Shown in pieces: positions 18,776 to 20,129 of a stretch of 20,129 bases of DNA. Both the position numbers and the translations under genes were made by a program. The number at the start of each line of letters is the position of its first letter. Within the stretch, counting starts at the first letter, position 1. The stretch is from Larix sibirica (Eukaryota; Streptophyta; Pinopsida; Pinales; Pinaceae). The notes under the pieces are model-generated. The model was not told the origin of the DNA. It was given only the letters and a program-made list of their open reading frames with translations, and searched no databases. The stretch lies in the NCBI GenBank assembly GCA_004151065.3, contig NWUY0300048900.1, positions 7,069 to 27,197 of the forward strand. The letters run 5' to 3'.

Positions 18776-19903
18776 ATTATGTTGAAAAAGTGTAGGTATA
18801 TAATGGTATAAATGGCATTTTTTTTTATGGGAATTTGACACATAACTTATCTCTTATTGAGAGGCAGTAAAGTATTCAAATGGGTTAGTTGGGCGTAATG
18901 TTTTATAAATTGATTCTATTAGGGTATATTTTGTTGATGGGTTTATTTTCATTTTTTAAAGATATTTCTTAATTTTTATTTTTTAAATTAATTCGTCCAA
19001 ATTTTTATAGGATAAAATATTTATTAAAATTATATAAAAATTTTAGAATTTTATTTATAAGTTTTATTAAGGTTTTTACATTTAAAGATAAGTATGAATC
19101 CTTAAAAAAAAGTTAGATTTAATTATGTTTGGTTCAATGGTTCTAGTTTAGACAATTGGATCACTCTAAATACATGCAATTGCATGTTTATTAGAAGATT
19201 CCGTTTCTTAGATATTGGTCCTAACAATATAGAGGAAATGATACCACACACTATCATTTGGGAAAAACCTTAAAGTGGTGGTTATGGTAGATTGCAGCAA
19301 TGTAAACCATGCAACCTACATGGTTCCAACTTACCCTACAAGTCAATTCAAGGTTTCCAAAATATTTCTATATAGTGGATAGTGAATTGATGCAATGAAA
19401 TTGAACACAAAGACGCATAGCATAAATAACTCCACACATAAGCAACAAATTAAAAGACAATGCATAAATAAGCATCCACAACATAATAGCATGCACTACA
19501 AAAACACTCAATAGAAACAACTGTGTTGTTTTGCAATATGTTTATTGGATTTATGGCCAATGCTCTTGAGCTTCTTTACATTCATAGATCCTATGCACAA
19601 GGCTCTGGATAGCATAACAATCCACACTACACAAACTAAATAAATGGTGATTCAAAAGTCCTTTATTCATTAAAAAACTTCATATTTATGTTTTGTTCCT
19701 TGGATTTTGGCCTTATAACTACTCTAACTATTCAAATTCCAAATACAATGTTTCCTATTTCAATTGTTGACAAAAAAATCACAAAGGATTACAAAATATT
19801 TAACTTCAATAATTTTTTTATTATTTTATATTTGTCTTGAATCAATTAATAGTCTAACCAAAACTAAGCAAATGTAAAGAAACATGCATGATAGTTGCAA
19901 TGT
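18776..19903. other. AT-rich stretch without recognised features
   Basis: It is very AT-rich at 18940-19130, then of ordinary composition. There are no open frames of note, no tRNA-like cloverleaf noticed, and no clear repeat. Confidence 0.45.
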
Positions 19904-20072
19904 CAAGGATGGATGACTATTAACACTAACAAAACAAAGGTTATGATAATCAAATCCCAAAAGATCATTATGATAATTTCATGTATGACAACAACAACTT
20001 GGAGGAAGTGACTTCATATAAATATCTCAGAATCCATCTTCATCATAAGCTTAACTAGAACTATAGGTACCA
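19904..20072 (+). pseudogene. Fragment of an RTE-like LINE reverse transcriptase (thumb region)
   Basis: From 19913 one frame reads MTINTNKTKVMIIKSQK; after a small frameshift near 19968 another reads HYDNFMYDNNNLEEVTSYKY and LRIHLHHKLN. The pattern N-x-(D/N)-K-T-K-x-M, then L-E-x-V-x-S-Y-K-Y-L-G-I, is the segment just after the FADD motif in many LINE reverse transcriptases, and this wording resembles RTE-type plant copies. It is broken by one frameshift and a stop at about 20054. It differs from the LINEs at 1-4440 and 12877-14416. The FADD part upstream was not found. Confidence 0.55.
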
Positions 20073-20129
20073 AGTGGTTAACTGCCACAGTCTCGAACCC
20101 ATTGAGGTCTTTCGATAGAGCATGCAATC

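Noticed and set aside
1-20129. CRISPR array, tRNA, rRNA or bacterial operon
   Set aside because: No regularly spaced identical repeats with unique spacers, no cloverleaf or rRNA core recognised, and the gene has spliceosomal introns.

Overview
This is nuclear DNA of a seed plant with a large, repeat-rich genome. A gymnosperm (conifer-type) is my best guess, but only an inference. The evidence is one gene typical of land plants (a cysteine-rich receptor-like kinase with two Gnk2/DUF26 domains and short GT-AG introns) sitting in AT-rich DNA full of old retrotransposons. There are no bacterial-style operons, no RNA genes that I can recognise, and no CRISPR array. One undetermined base lies at 17163.

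Layout. 1 to about 4440 (minus strand): a decayed L1-type LINE, entering the window from the left. ORF1 has a DUF4283-like domain and a damaged zinc knuckle; ORF2 has an endonuclease and a reverse transcriptase. 4440-5620: non-coding DNA with short tandem repeats. About 5629-12080 (plus strand): a heavily broken Ty3/gypsy retrotransposon, in the order gag start, an interval of tandem repeats and unassigned DNA (6.3-8.9 kb), protease end, reverse transcriptase with YMDD, RNase H, integrase. 12080-12876: a non-coding tail, an (AAT)n run and a dispersed repeat. 12877-14416 (plus): the 3' end of a second, much better preserved LINE (zinc-binding and RNase H domains), followed by a duplicated 3' tail. 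14566-15796 (minus): the first three exons of the receptor-like kinase gene. 15797-16697: its upstream DNA. 16698-17430: two LTR-like repeat blocks. 17680-18780: degenerate tandem arrays. 18780-19900: nothing recognised. 19904-20072 (plus): a small fragment of a third LINE, resembling the RTE type.

How it fits together. The receptor-like kinase gene is the only host gene I can support. Its three visible exons are open, in phase and bounded by good splice sites. They encode signal peptide, two Gnk2 domains, membrane helix and the glycine-rich loop of the kinase. The exons for the rest of the kinase are not seen anywhere in the 14.5 kb downstream. The antisense LINE fragment starts about 150 bases past the last visible exon. 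Either the gene has a very long intron filled with transposons, or it is a truncated copy. Related direct repeats lie on both sides of the LINE-plus-gene block (12.64-12.88 and 17.2-17.43 kb). This leaves open, without proving, that the gene piece was moved or trapped by an LTR element. No clearly new biological system was found; the most interesting part is the arrangement around the receptor-like kinase.
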